Source of the DNA: JAAXHH01 sp965225915
GTDB lineage: Bacteria; JAAXHH01
Length of the DNA stretch: 64,000 nt
NCBI GenBank assembly: GCA_965225915.1
Contig: OZ245326.1
Span: 2,232,001-2,296,000 of the forward strand
Direction: 5' to 3'
Shown: piece by piece, positions 26,229-34,581 of the stretch
Numbering within the stretch: position 1 is the stretch's first letter
Layout of the letters: each line of letters opens with the position of its first letter
Notes under the pieces: generated by a model
Told to the model about the DNA's origin: nothing
Database searches by the model: none
The model's input: the letters and a program-made list of their open reading frames with translations, nothing else
Position numbers and translations under genes: made by a program

Positions 26229-26266
26229 GGAGCATTGAAGCCAGGCTGGGTCTGTGAGTTATTGGG

Positions 26267-26295
26267 TTGAAGAAAGGGACCGTATGCGGTATACT
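26267..26295 (+). promoter_or_regulatory. promoter of the nitrilase gene
   Basis: TTGAAG (26267-26272), 17-nt spacer, TATACT (26290-26295). The leader to the nitrilase ATG at 26532 would be about 230 nt, unusually long. Confidence 0.5.
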
Positions 26296-26531
26296 TTCAG
26301 GATTGGACTCTGTTTCCATCGGCCACACGTCGTTACTGATCCACATGGCGAAGCACGAAGGTAGTCCTTGGGGCTTCAACCTCATTGCCCGGGATTTCCA
26401 CGATCTGGTGCGGCAAATCAGAGTCTGAGTGGCATGGCAATCAGAAATTCAGAAACCAACGAGCAGGACATCACGTGAGACCAACTGGGATAGCAAAACA
26501 ACTAGGGAATAAGATCCATAAGGAGAATCCA

Positions 26532-27389
26532 ATGACGATCTCACGGAAAGTACGAATCGGTTGCGTTCAGACGCCGGCCCTGGCGACCTTCGACGAGGCA
26601 ATCGAGGCCGCCTGTCGCCTGGCCGGCGAGGCGGTGGCTGCGGGCGCCGAACTGGTTTGCCTGCCCGAATATTGTGGCGGCCTCAGGAGCGACAACGGCG
26701 TGTTCAGGCCCCCGGCGGCTCCCGAGTCAGCCCACCCCGTGCTGGAGGCCCTGCGCAGTTTTACCCGCGATGCCGGCGTGTGGATGCTCGTCGGCTCCGT
26801 GGCGGTGGACGGCCCCGGGGACCGGCTCATCAACCGCGGCTTACTGGTGGACAACGATGGAGAAATCCGCGCTCGTTACGACAAGATCCATCTGTTCGAC
26901 GTGAACCTGTCCGCTACCGAGCGCTACCGTGAATCGACCGTGGTCAACCCGGGCGAACAGGCCGTGGTTGCGGACACCCCCTGGGGTCGTCTCGGCATGA
27001 CCACCTGTTACGACCTGCGCTTTCCCCACCTCTACCGTTCACTCGCCCAGTCCGGCGCGGAGATCCTGGCGGTTCCGGCGGCGTTCACGCAGAAGACAGG
27101 TGAAGCCCACTGGCACGTGCTGAACCGCGCCCGGGCCATCGAGAACGGCGCCGTGGTGGTGGCCCCCTGCGCTGCGGGTCCGGTGCCCGGCGGCGGTGCG
27201 GTCTACGGCCATTCGCTCATCGTATCGCCCTGGGGTGAGGTCCTGGCCGATGGCGGCGAAGGGGAGGGCAGCATCGTGGTCACCGTGGACCTGGAGACGG
27301 TCGCCAGCGTCCGCAGACGCGTACCGAGCCTGAGTCACGACCGGTCTTTCAACCGTCCGGTCCAGTTGGAACCAGCCGATGTCCGGTAG
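26532..27389 (+). CDS. carbon-nitrogen hydrolase, Nit1/Nit2 type
   Basis: 285 aa from the ATG at 26532, which follows TAAGGAG. The catalytic triad is intact: E46 (LPEYCG), K118 (RYDKIHLFD) and C159 (MTTCYDLRFP). The DVNLSATERYRES stretch is characteristic of the Nit1/Nit2 omega-amidase or deaminated-glutathione amidase branch. The enzyme hydrolyses amides of 2-oxo acids or related repair substrates in the cytoplasm. An in-frame upstream start at 26385 has no support. Confidence 0.9.
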   Translation: MTISRKVRIGCVQTPALATFDEAIEAACRLAGEAVAAGAELVCLPEYCGGLRSDNGVFRPPAAPESAHPVLEALRSFTRDAGVWMLVGSVAVDGPGDRLINRGLLVDNDGEIRARYDKIHLFDVNLSATERYRESTVVNPGEQAVVADTPWGRLGMTTCYDLRFPHLYRSLAQSGAEILAVPAAFTQKTGEAHWHVLNRARAIENGAVVVAPCAAGPVPGGGAVYGHSLIVSPWGEVLADGGEGEGSIVVTVDLETVASVRRRVPSLSHDRSFNRPVQLEPADVR

Positions 27390-27442
27390 GTAGACTGAAG
27401 TATCGGCTGGAGTGATTTCCTGCCCAATGGGAGTGTTTCCAC

Positions 27443-27934
27443 TTGAAAGAGTTGATTATCGTGCGGCACGCCAAGTCGAGTTGGAACGATCCCAACCTGT
27501 ACGATCACGAAAGACCGCTCAACAAGCGGGGCAAGCGGGATGCGCCAGAAATGGGATCTCGCCTGGTACGGCGCGGGTGCAGGCCGGATCTGATGGTCTC
27601 GAGTTCCGCAGTGCGGGCACTGGAGACCGCGACGGTCATAGCAGCAAAACTAGATTACAATCCGGAAAACATTGTGGTGGAAGAGCGAATCTACGGCGCG
27701 GGTGTCGCCGATCTGATTCACGTGATTCGCAATACGGATGAATCAGTGACTAAACTGATGCTGTTCGGACACAACCCCGGACTGACCGAGTTTGCCAATC
27801 ACCTGGGACCGCGGCAGATATTCAACATGCCCACCTGCAGTGTGGTGCACCTTCGGTTCGAACTCGACACCTGGTCTGTCGTGGGGAATGCACCCGGTGA
27901 AGAGGTGTTCTACGATTACCCCAAGCTTGGATGA
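27443..27934 (+). CDS. sixA: SixA-type histidine phosphatase
   Basis: 163 aa from a TTG start. The phosphoglycerate-mutase-fold signature RHAKSSW places the catalytic histidine at residue 9; the second catalytic histidine is in FGHNPGLTEFAN, and RALETA binds the phosphate. SixA dephosphorylates histidine phosphotransfer domains such as ArcB or PTS Npr. No two-component genes are nearby. Alternatively a general phosphatase of the same family. Confidence 0.85.
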   Translation: MKELIIVRHAKSSWNDPNLYDHERPLNKRGKRDAPEMGSRLVRRGCRPDLMVSSSAVRALETATVIAAKLDYNPENIVVEERIYGAGVADLIHVIRNTDESVTKLMLFGHNPGLTEFANHLGPRQIFNMPTCSVVHLRFELDTWSVVGNAPGEEVFYDYPKLG

Positions 27935-28015
27935 TTCGGAGCGGCTGGCTTCGTTGTTCCTTCGATTGCGCGGTCTGGCATGAGGACAAGTTCAGGTAAC
28001 ATGCAGGGAGACCAA

Positions 28016-28693
28016 ATGTCCGTTGAACCGAAAGAGTTGAAATTCGTCGCGACCCCGGAAAAGGGGGAGGTGTCCGCGCTGTTTGCGCGACCGGACGGAG
28101 CTAAGGCTTTGCTGGTGCTGGGCCACGGTTCAGGTACGAACATGCGGCATCGATTCATGGAGGAACTGAGCGTCGCGCTGAACGATGCAGGGATCGCTAC
28201 GTTTCGCTTCAACTATCCCTATTCCGAGAAGGGGGGTGGCGGCATGGACGGCGAGAAAGTTAGGCTCGCAACGGTTCGCGCGGCTATAGAGACGGCCAAG
28301 GAAGAGGCCCGGGATTTACCGGTCTTTGCCGGGGGGCATTCGATGAGCGGGCGAATGTTTTCGATGGCCTCTGCCCAGGAGCCCGTTGACGGGCTGAATG
28401 GGATCGTGTTTTTTGCGTTTCCCCTGCATTCGGGCAAGCCGGACACGTCGCGCGCCGAGCACCTGAAGGAAGTAAGTGTACCCATGTTGTTCCTGTCGGG
28501 CCAGCGGGACAAGATGGCGGATCCCGGGTTGTTGGGTCCTGTGGTGGACGGATTGGATAACGCAAACCTCCACGTGGTGGACACCGCGGATCACGGGTTC
28601 AAGGTATTGAAGCGGCGGAACACGGACGAACCCGTGATGGAAGAACTGGCCAGGATCGCAAGCGCGTGGATGTCGGAGGTCGCGAAGGCTTGA
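28016..28693 (+). CDS. TEX30/KANL3-type alpha/beta hydrolase
   Basis: 225 aa from the ATG at 28016 with GGGAG 6 nt upstream; a start at 27980 is also open. A small alpha/beta hydrolase with oxyanion segment VLGHGSGTNM, nucleophile region AGGHSMSGRM and late TADHGFKV. The elbow reads G-H-S-M-S rather than G-x-S-x-G, the second glycine being shifted by one, so activity is not certain. The family is found across life and is of unknown physiological role, possibly dienelactone-hydrolase-like. Coding follows SixA by about 80 nt. Confidence 0.78.
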   Translation: MSVEPKELKFVATPEKGEVSALFARPDGAKALLVLGHGSGTNMRHRFMEELSVALNDAGIATFRFNYPYSEKGGGGMDGEKVRLATVRAAIETAKEEARDLPVFAGGHSMSGRMFSMASAQEPVDGLNGIVFFAFPLHSGKPDTSRAEHLKEVSVPMLFLSGQRDKMADPGLLGPVVDGLDNANLHVVDTADHGFKVLKRRNTDEPVMEELARIASAWMSEVAKA

Positions 28694-28777
28694 TCACCCT
28701 GTTCGTAACTCAAATGCACGTCGCAAAACTCCAGAATTCTCACTACAGTAGTTCGCATCAGAAAGGGGGCACCTCCC

Positions 28778-31252
28778 ATGGCAGACTATCAACCCCTTGA
28801 TCTGTCGACATTGTGTAACGCAGGACTCGACGTGCTGGGCGAGAACGCGAAAGTCCCCCTGGGCGAACAGTCCTTCCGCGGTCTTCCTTTCCTAGTCGGC
28901 GCAGACGCGTCGAAGTGTTTCATCGCCCCGGATGACGATTCGGGCAGCGTACACATTCCCATACATGAGCCCGCCGTCGGAGTGGTCATGGCGCACCGCC
29001 TGCTGGATTCCGACCTGATGGAGGGCGGGGTGCTGGGAAAACCCGTGGCGGACTACGTGTTCCGCCTGGCGGGAGGGGAAGAGGTTCGCGTCCCCATCCG
29101 CGAACGGTTTGAAATCGCCCATGTTTCCAGCGGCGGTGCACCATTTCGCGCACTCCCGGACCGAAACGACCAGGTGATGCCGCGCTACGAAGGGAAGTGG
29201 GAGGACATGGGCCGGCGCCAGACCGAAGTGCAGCGCGCCAAGCCCCGTGGATATTATCTATGGGCCTGGCGGAATCCCCATCCGGACCGCGAGATCGAGT
29301 CGCTGGAGGTTGTGCCGTTCGGTCCGCGTTTCATCATTGCCGGCATCACGCTTTCGCACGCCAACGAGCATCCCTTCGTCCGGCACGGCAAGCGGGAGGT
29401 GCGCCTCGTGCTGACCGACCCGGAGGACGCCGAAAAACCCTTCGACCTGGACGTGGAAGTGGACCGGGGAATCGCTTCCTACGCCCATCCGCTGCCCGAG
29501 GCGTCCGCAGATGAGTTCGTGGAGGATGATTTCGCCGGCTGGGGCGAGGCGCAGAACCCGAAGTCGAGTCCGGCCTATGTCGAGGTGGCGGCCATCCCGT
29601 CGGCCACGGTGAAGGTGAAACAGGGTGAAGAGAAGGTAAGTGAGGTCAGGTGGGGGGACGTTGAGGAGAAGAAGGTGGTCGAAACGCCGCGCGTGCGCTT
29701 CGAACTCATGGACCGCGGTCGGAACTGGGTGCACGTCAACGTCCTCGACGACGACACGGGCAAGCCGGTCCCGTGCCGCGTCCACTTCCGATCGCCCGAA
29801 GGCATCCCCTATCAACCCTATGGACATCACAACCAGGTAAACTCCAACCTCGACACGTGGCATATCGATATCGGGGGTGATCTGAGGATGGGACAGATCA
29901 CCTACGCGTACATCGACGGCCGTTGCCAGGGATGGCTGCCGCGCGGCGAGGTCATCGTGGACATCGCCCGGGGATTCGAGTACGAGCCGTTGCGGACCAG
30001 GGTGCGGATCGAGCCGGGGCAGCGAGAACTCAACCTGCGGCTGAAACGGTGGATTCACATGAACGCGCAAGGGTGGTACAGCGGTGACTCGCACGTGCAT
30101 TTCCTCTCGACCCAGGGGAGTCACACAGAATCGCAGGGCGAGGACCTCAACGTCGTGAACCTGCTTCCGTCGCAGTGGGGCAATCTGTTCACGAACACGG
30201 AGGACTTCACCGGGCGGCCGAGCATCTCGCAGGACGGCAACAACATCGTCTACGTCGGTCAGGAGAACCGCCAGCATTTCCTGGGGCACCTGACCCTCTG
30301 GGGCCTCAAGGAACCCGTGATGCCGTGGTGCAGCGACGGGCCCGGCGAGTCCGAACTGGGCGGAACGCTGGAAATTACCATGAGCGACTGGGCCGACCAG
30401 TGCCATGCACAGGGAGGCTCGGTCATCATCCCGCACCTGCCGACCCCGAATGGCGAACCCGCGGCGCTGATCGCAACCGGACGGGTCGACGGTGTGGAGA
30501 TGCTGCGTCACGCGCCATTCAACCACCTCGAATACTATCGCTACCTCAACTGCGGGTACCGCCTGCCGCTGGTTGGCGGTACGGACAAGATGAGCAGTGA
30601 CGTGCCCGTCGGTCTCTACCGCACCTACGCCTACCTGCCCGACGAGGAGTTCACCTACGAAAACTGGTGCCGCGCCGTGTCACAAGGTCGCACATTTCAC
30701 AGCGGTGGCCCCCTCATTCACCTCACCGTGGACGGCCACGATATCGGCGATACGATGCAATTGTCGGGGGCTGGAACAGTGGAGGTCCATGCGTGGGCCG
30801 AAAGTATCTTCCCGATCCATACCCTCGAGATCGTCCAGGCCGGAAACGTCGTGGCCTCGACGGAAGACCGAGGAGGCACGCGGCGGCTCGAGTTGAAGGC
30901 TAAGGTTCGGGTGGACGGACACACCTGGATCGCGGCCCGGTGCGGCGGTCCAGATTACACCAGCATTCCACATCACGACGGCTGGGGACGGGGGATCTTC
31001 GCCCACACCTCGCCGGTTTACGTCGCCTGCGGCGGTGAATGGTGGATGTTCGACCGGGACGCAGCCCAGTATATGCTCACGCTCATCGACGGCAACCTGA
31101 CCTACATCCGCCATACCGCGGCCAAACACGAGCCGGGCACGGCGACGCACCATCACGGCGAAGACGATCACCTCGCCTACCTGGAGCGCCCCTTCGTCGA
31201 GGCCCGCGAGGCGATTCACCGAAGGATGCACCGGTTGGGGATCGCGCACTAG
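28778..31252 (+). CDS. CehA/McbA-like PHP-fold metallohydrolase
   Basis: 824 aa with no signal peptide. The N-terminal 400 residues form beta-rich domains; YSGDSHVHF at about 433-441 gives the PHP-type metal-binding GDxHxH, followed by IIPHLPTPNG, VGGTDKMSS and FHSGGPLI, which are the later metal and C-terminal motifs of the CehA/McbA family. CehA hydrolyses carbaryl; most relatives act on unknown organophosphates or glycosides. A GGGGG-type Shine-Dalgarno precedes the ATG. A hairpin GGCCGC/GCGGCC (31253-31283) directly after the stop might be a weak terminator. Confidence 0.8.
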   Translation: MADYQPLDLSTLCNAGLDVLGENAKVPLGEQSFRGLPFLVGADASKCFIAPDDDSGSVHIPIHEPAVGVVMAHRLLDSDLMEGGVLGKPVADYVFRLAGGEEVRVPIRERFEIAHVSSGGAPFRALPDRNDQVMPRYEGKWEDMGRRQTEVQRAKPRGYYLWAWRNPHPDREIESLEVVPFGPRFIIAGITLSHANEHPFVRHGKREVRLVLTDPEDAEKPFDLDVEVDRGIASYAHPLPEASADEFVEDDFAGWGEAQNPKSSPAYVEVAAIPSATVKVKQGEEKVSEVRWGDVEEKKVVETPRVRFELMDRGRNWVHVNVLDDDTGKPVPCRVHFRSPEGIPYQPYGHHNQVNSNLDTWHIDIGGDLRMGQITYAYIDGRCQGWLPRGEVIVDIARGFEYEPLRTRVRIEPGQRELNLRLKRWIHMNAQGWYSGDSHVHFLSTQGSHTESQGEDLNVVNLLPSQWGNLFTNTEDFTGRPSISQDGNNIVYVGQENRQHFLGHLTLWGLKEPVMPWCSDGPGESELGGTLEITMSDWADQCHAQGGSVIIPHLPTPNGEPAALIATGRVDGVEMLRHAPFNHLEYYRYLNCGYRLPLVGGTDKMSSDVPVGLYRTYAYLPDEEFTYENWCRAVSQGRTFHSGGPLIHLTVDGHDIGDTMQLSGAGTVEVHAWAESIFPIHTLEIVQAGNVVASTEDRGGTRRLELKAKVRVDGHTWIAARCGGPDYTSIPHHDGWGRGIFAHTSPVYVACGGEWWMFDRDAAQYMLTLIDGNLTYIRHTAAKHEPGTATHHHGEDDHLAYLERPFVEAREAIHRRMHRLGIAH

Positions 31253-31378
31253 GGCCGCCTGAAACGGGCTTATGCTTGCGGCCTTCCCCCCAAAAACGAT
31301 GGAGCGTGAAGTGGAGCGCTTTACGATTTAAAGTTACATTTAAAACGGTTAAGAAATCAACAAATCGAGGTACCCTGA

Positions 31379-32737
31379 ATGGACTCAACTGCGATTATCC
31401 TGGGCATCGTGATTATTGTCGTCGCGGCCCTTGCACTCGTCCTACTTTTCCGGTTCCTGACATCCAATTCCCGTCTCAACGCGTTGAGCAGCGAGAAGGC
31501 CGTCATGGAAAGCGAATTGGGTGTCGTCCGCCAGGAACTGGTCGAAGCACAGCGACGGCTCGAGGAAGCCAGGGCGTTTGAAATCGAACGGGCCAGGCTG
31601 CTCCAGAAACTCTCAAACGCGGAGGAACGTCTCGGCGAGCGCGACGAGGTGGAAAAGCGATTCAAGGACACGTTCAAGGCCCTGTCGTCGGAAGTCCTGA
31701 AGTCTCAACAGGAATCATTCAAGACCAACGCCGAGGATTCGTTGAAGTCGCGCCAGGAGGCCGTGGAGAAACTGGTCAAGCCCCTGTCTGAGAAAATCGA
31801 AACACTGGACAAGGCGCGGGCTAAAAACGCGGGCGAATTCCAAACGCAGATATCGAACCTCATGCGGACCAACAAGGAACTTGCCGGCGAAGCGCAGGCG
31901 CTGTCGAACGCGTTGAAGCGACCCGACGTTCGCGGACGGTGGGGGGAGACTCAACTCGAACGCGTGCTGGAACTGTCCGGTCTCAGGAAGGACATCGATT
32001 TCACGGTACAGGATTCGTTCGAAGTGGAGACCGGACGGCACCGGACCGACGTGATCGTCCGGCTACCGCACGAACGGACGGTGATACTCGATTCCAAGGT
32101 GTCGCTGGCTGCCCTCATGGACGCCTTCGAGGCGCAGGACGAAGATACCAAGTCGGCGGCCTTCGACCGGCACGTAACCCAGGTCAAGACCCACATCGAC
32201 TCGCTCGCCAAGAAGGAATACTGGAACGTGCTGTCCTCGACACCGGACATGGTGGTGATGGTTATGCCCGAATTTGCTTTCCTGCCCGCAGTCGAGCGCG
32301 AGCCTGGTCTGACCGAACGGGCGCTGGAGAAGAATGTGATCATCGTCACGCCACCGGCCCTGCTGGCGCTGCTCAAGGCCGTGGAGATGTCATGGCAGCA
32401 GATACGGGTCGCCGAGACCGCGAGGGAGATTAGCGACCTGGGTAAGGAGATGTATGAGCGATTGGCCATATTCGCGGGGCACTACATCGGTGTGGGCAAG
32501 GCGTTAGGGCAGGCTATCGAGCGCTACAACCAGGGCGTTGGTTCGTGGGATTCACGAGTTGCGACGTCCGCCATGCGATTCCCCGAACTAAACGTCCCCG
32601 TCACACGGGAACTACCGGAAGTAACCCCTGTGGATGACATCCCCCGTTCGATCCAGAAACTGAAGGATGGACACGGCCGGGACGAAGTCGCCGAAGACGA
32701 AGTCGTGAATGAGGATGAAGATGATCCACAACGTTGA
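31379..32737 (+). CDS. rmuC: DNA recombination protein RmuC
   Basis: 452 aa. A membrane helix at about 7-27 is followed by a coiled coil (30-150) and the RmuC nuclease-fold domain with LKRPDVRGRWGETQLERV, VIVRLPHERTVILDSKV and MVVMVMPEFAFL. RmuC limits inversions of short repeats. The last 40 residues are acidic and low-complexity. The upstream gap (31253-31378) shows A/T-rich sequence but no promoter I trust. Confidence 0.93.
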   Translation: MDSTAIILGIVIIVVAALALVLLFRFLTSNSRLNALSSEKAVMESELGVVRQELVEAQRRLEEARAFEIERARLLQKLSNAEERLGERDEVEKRFKDTFKALSSEVLKSQQESFKTNAEDSLKSRQEAVEKLVKPLSEKIETLDKARAKNAGEFQTQISNLMRTNKELAGEAQALSNALKRPDVRGRWGETQLERVLELSGLRKDIDFTVQDSFEVETGRHRTDVIVRLPHERTVILDSKVSLAALMDAFEAQDEDTKSAAFDRHVTQVKTHIDSLAKKEYWNVLSSTPDMVVMVMPEFAFLPAVEREPGLTERALEKNVIIVTPPALLALLKAVEMSWQQIRVAETAREISDLGKEMYERLAIFAGHYIGVGKALGQAIERYNQGVGSWDSRVATSAMRFPELNVPVTRELPEVTPVDDIPRSIQKLKDGHGRDEVAEDEVVNEDEDDPQR

Positions 32738-32906
32738 GCAAGGATTGTAATCCTCCTTAGGGCGTAAAAATGGTTATATATGTACTAAATTTACGCCAAA
32801 ATGAGGCTTTATATGAAGAAACCCTCGTCATTTTATTTCAAGTAACGAATAACCAGCGAAAACCTGGATGCCGGGGTGCATTTTCTACCTGACTTTACGC
32901 CCTCCC
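32738..32906. other. convergent intergenic region with hairpins
   Basis: AT-rich 169-bp gap between converging genes. It contains AGGATT/AATCCT (32741-32754) and an 8-bp perfect stem GGCGTAAA/TTTACGCC (32761-32768 with 32790-32797). Lacking clean T tracts, these are possible bidirectional terminators only. Confidence 0.4.
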
Positions 32907-33791
32907 TCACCACGTCCTCTCCTTCAGCATTTCCTGGATCGCCTCCTTCGGGACCGGTAGTTCTTCCATTCGGTCCTCCAGCCACTCGGAGAAATCCGCC
33001 TCCATCTCGTCCGTCCACCGGTCGTCGATCTGTCCGGGTGTGTACCTGCCTTCCCGTAGTCGCTGCTTGCCGAACAGGTCCCTGAGCTGGACCAGTTCAG
33101 AGGTTTTCACCACGGTCTCCGCGAGGTGGGGCGGAATGAACACGACCCCTTCCCGCTTGCCCAGTACCACGTCGCCGGGCATGACGGTGGCCTGTCCGAT
33201 GCGCACCGCAGTATTGACTCCGAGGAGCATGATTGTGGGTGAGGCGAAGGAGGGGTGCCAACCCCGGACGAAACAGGCGAAGTCGGCCAACTCCTCGATG
33301 CCCTCCAGGTCGCGCACCGATCCGTCGAATACGACCCCGTTGCCGGAGTTGGCGTAGATCGCCGTCGCCAGGTTGTCTCCGATGATGGGTCCTTCATCCA
33401 CCTTACCGTATGTGTCCGCCACGTACACGTCGCCCGGGACCAGCATGTCGATGGGCCAGGAGATCTGGTCTCCGATGCAGCCGTGAGCGGCCCCTTTTGC
33501 CTCCATCACCGTGCGCATGGCGGGGCGACGGGGCATGTACATAGCCGTTACCGCCCGTCCCACGAGCGTCTTTCCGGGATGGGTGTGTTGCCAGCCGCCC
33601 TCGTACTGGTGCTCGTAGCCCGCGCCTCGAACCACGCCCCAGGCCTGGGTGATGGATACGTTCTTCATTCGTTCCATGATTGGATCAGGCACCTTCGGGC
33701 GGCCATCGGGAAACCGTGCGCCGTCCCAGTCCGGCGTGTAATCGATGAGTTCCCCGGGCGTCAGGTTCAAGGGGCAGAATTTGTCGGACAT
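32907..33791 (-). CDS. RraA-like (HMG/CHA aldolase family) protein
   Basis: 294 aa from the ATG at 33791, which follows AAGGAG. The RraA fold is recognisable in GDVYVADTYGKVDEGPIIGD, GVVFDGSVRDLEGI and MPGDVVLGKREGVVFIP; the GD..xxR..D set matches 4-hydroxy-4-methyl-2-oxoglutarate aldolase-type relatives more than the RNase E inhibitor. The protein is longer than RraA (160 aa), with extra N- and C-terminal regions. It ends an operon with the phosphopantetheinyl transferase and lipoprotein amidohydrolase, so a pyruvate-releasing aldolase in a catabolic path is likely. Confidence 0.8.
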   Translation of the reverse strand: MSDKFCPLNLTPGELIDYTPDWDGARFPDGRPKVPDPIMERMKNVSITQAWGVVRGAGYEHQYEGGWQHTHPGKTLVGRAVTAMYMPRRPAMRTVMEAKGAAHGCIGDQISWPIDMLVPGDVYVADTYGKVDEGPIIGDNLATAIYANSGNGVVFDGSVRDLEGIEELADFACFVRGWHPSFASPTIMLLGVNTAVRIGQATVMPGDVVLGKREGVVFIPPHLAETVVKTSELVQLRDLFGKQRLREGRYTPGQIDDRWTDEMEADFSEWLEDRMEELPVPKEAIQEMLKERTW

Positions 33792-33804
33792 GGTAGCTCC
33801 TTGT

Positions 33805-34581
33805 TCAATCGCAACGATCGTGGTCCCATTGCCAGCATGTGAGGCGGAGGTCTTGCCCTTCCACGGCGAAGGCCCCGATGTATTCCGGTCCGGGATCGAT
33901 CGAAACCATGGACCAGCGCTGTGCGTCCGACGCGTCCCATCGCGTGGCAAGCAGTCCGGCCGGCTCATCGGGATCCACGGTGACGTCGAACTGGTCGAGG
34001 GGGCAGGTCAATCCCTGTCCTATCGCCTTGACGAAGGCTTCTTTCCGTGTCCAGCACGCCAAGAACGCGCCGTTGCGCCGGTCCCGCGGCAACGCCTCCA
34101 GTGCCACGTATTCCATCGAGGAAAACAGGCGGTGGGCGATCTTCATACGGTCCATGATCGAGCGGCGGTGCAGGTATTCCACGTCGACCCCGACCGATCG
34201 GTTTGTGGTCAGGGCGTACACGGCCAGGTCGTGGGAATGAGAAACGTTGAACCGGATGGATGTCGCGGGATGGGCGAGATCGGGTTTGCCGTGCTCGGCG
34301 TAGCGGAATCGCAGGTCGGACGGCGGTTCGGACACGTATCGCGACAGGAGGTTGCGCAGTACGGCCCGCGCGGTGATGTATCGATCCCGCACGCCATTCA
34401 CGACAAAACGCTCCGCCCGTGCGCGCTCGTCCGGGGATAGATATCGCACCAGCGCGTGGGTCCGCTCCGCCGGTAGATCAAGGGACGCCCGCCAGAGGTG
34501 CACCGCATCATCTGGTATCTGCACTTCCGGTTTGGTCGGCGTCTTCCAGATCGGATCGCCCCTGAGGCCGTTAACGCTCAT
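33805..34581 (-). CDS. 4'-phosphopantetheinyl transferase, Sfp type
   Basis: 258 aa. Carries the signature motifs FNVSHSHDLAVYAL, GVDVEY and WTRKEAFVKAIGQGL, with Mg-binding Asp and Glu present. It transfers phosphopantetheine from CoA to carrier proteins of polyketide, peptide or fatty-acid synthases. No carrier protein or megasynthase is in the window. Its start overlaps the end of the amidohydrolase gene by 11 nt and its stop is 13 nt from the RraA-like gene, an odd place for this enzyme. Confidence 0.92.
   Translation of the reverse strand: MSVNGLRGDPIWKTPTKPEVQIPDDAVHLWRASLDLPAERTHALVRYLSPDERARAERFVVNGVRDRYITARAVLRNLLSRYVSEPPSDLRFRYAEHGKPDLAHPATSIRFNVSHSHDLAVYALTTNRSVGVDVEYLHRRSIMDRMKIAHRLFSSMEYVALEALPRDRRNGAFLACWTRKEAFVKAIGQGLTCPLDQFDVTVDPDEPAGLLATRWDASDAQRWSMVSIDPGPEYIGAFAVEGQDLRLTCWQWDHDRCD

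Larger units (their letters stand above)
26107..26531 (+). other. 425-bp divergent intergenic region
   Basis: The region between cupin and nitrilase holds two divergent promoters (26200-26228 minus, 26267-26295 plus). Downstream of the plus promoter a 28-codon frame opens at ATG 26345 and ends at TGA 26427-26429, with no ribosome site and no recognisable product. I see no tRNA, terminator or riboswitch in it. Confidence 0.5.
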
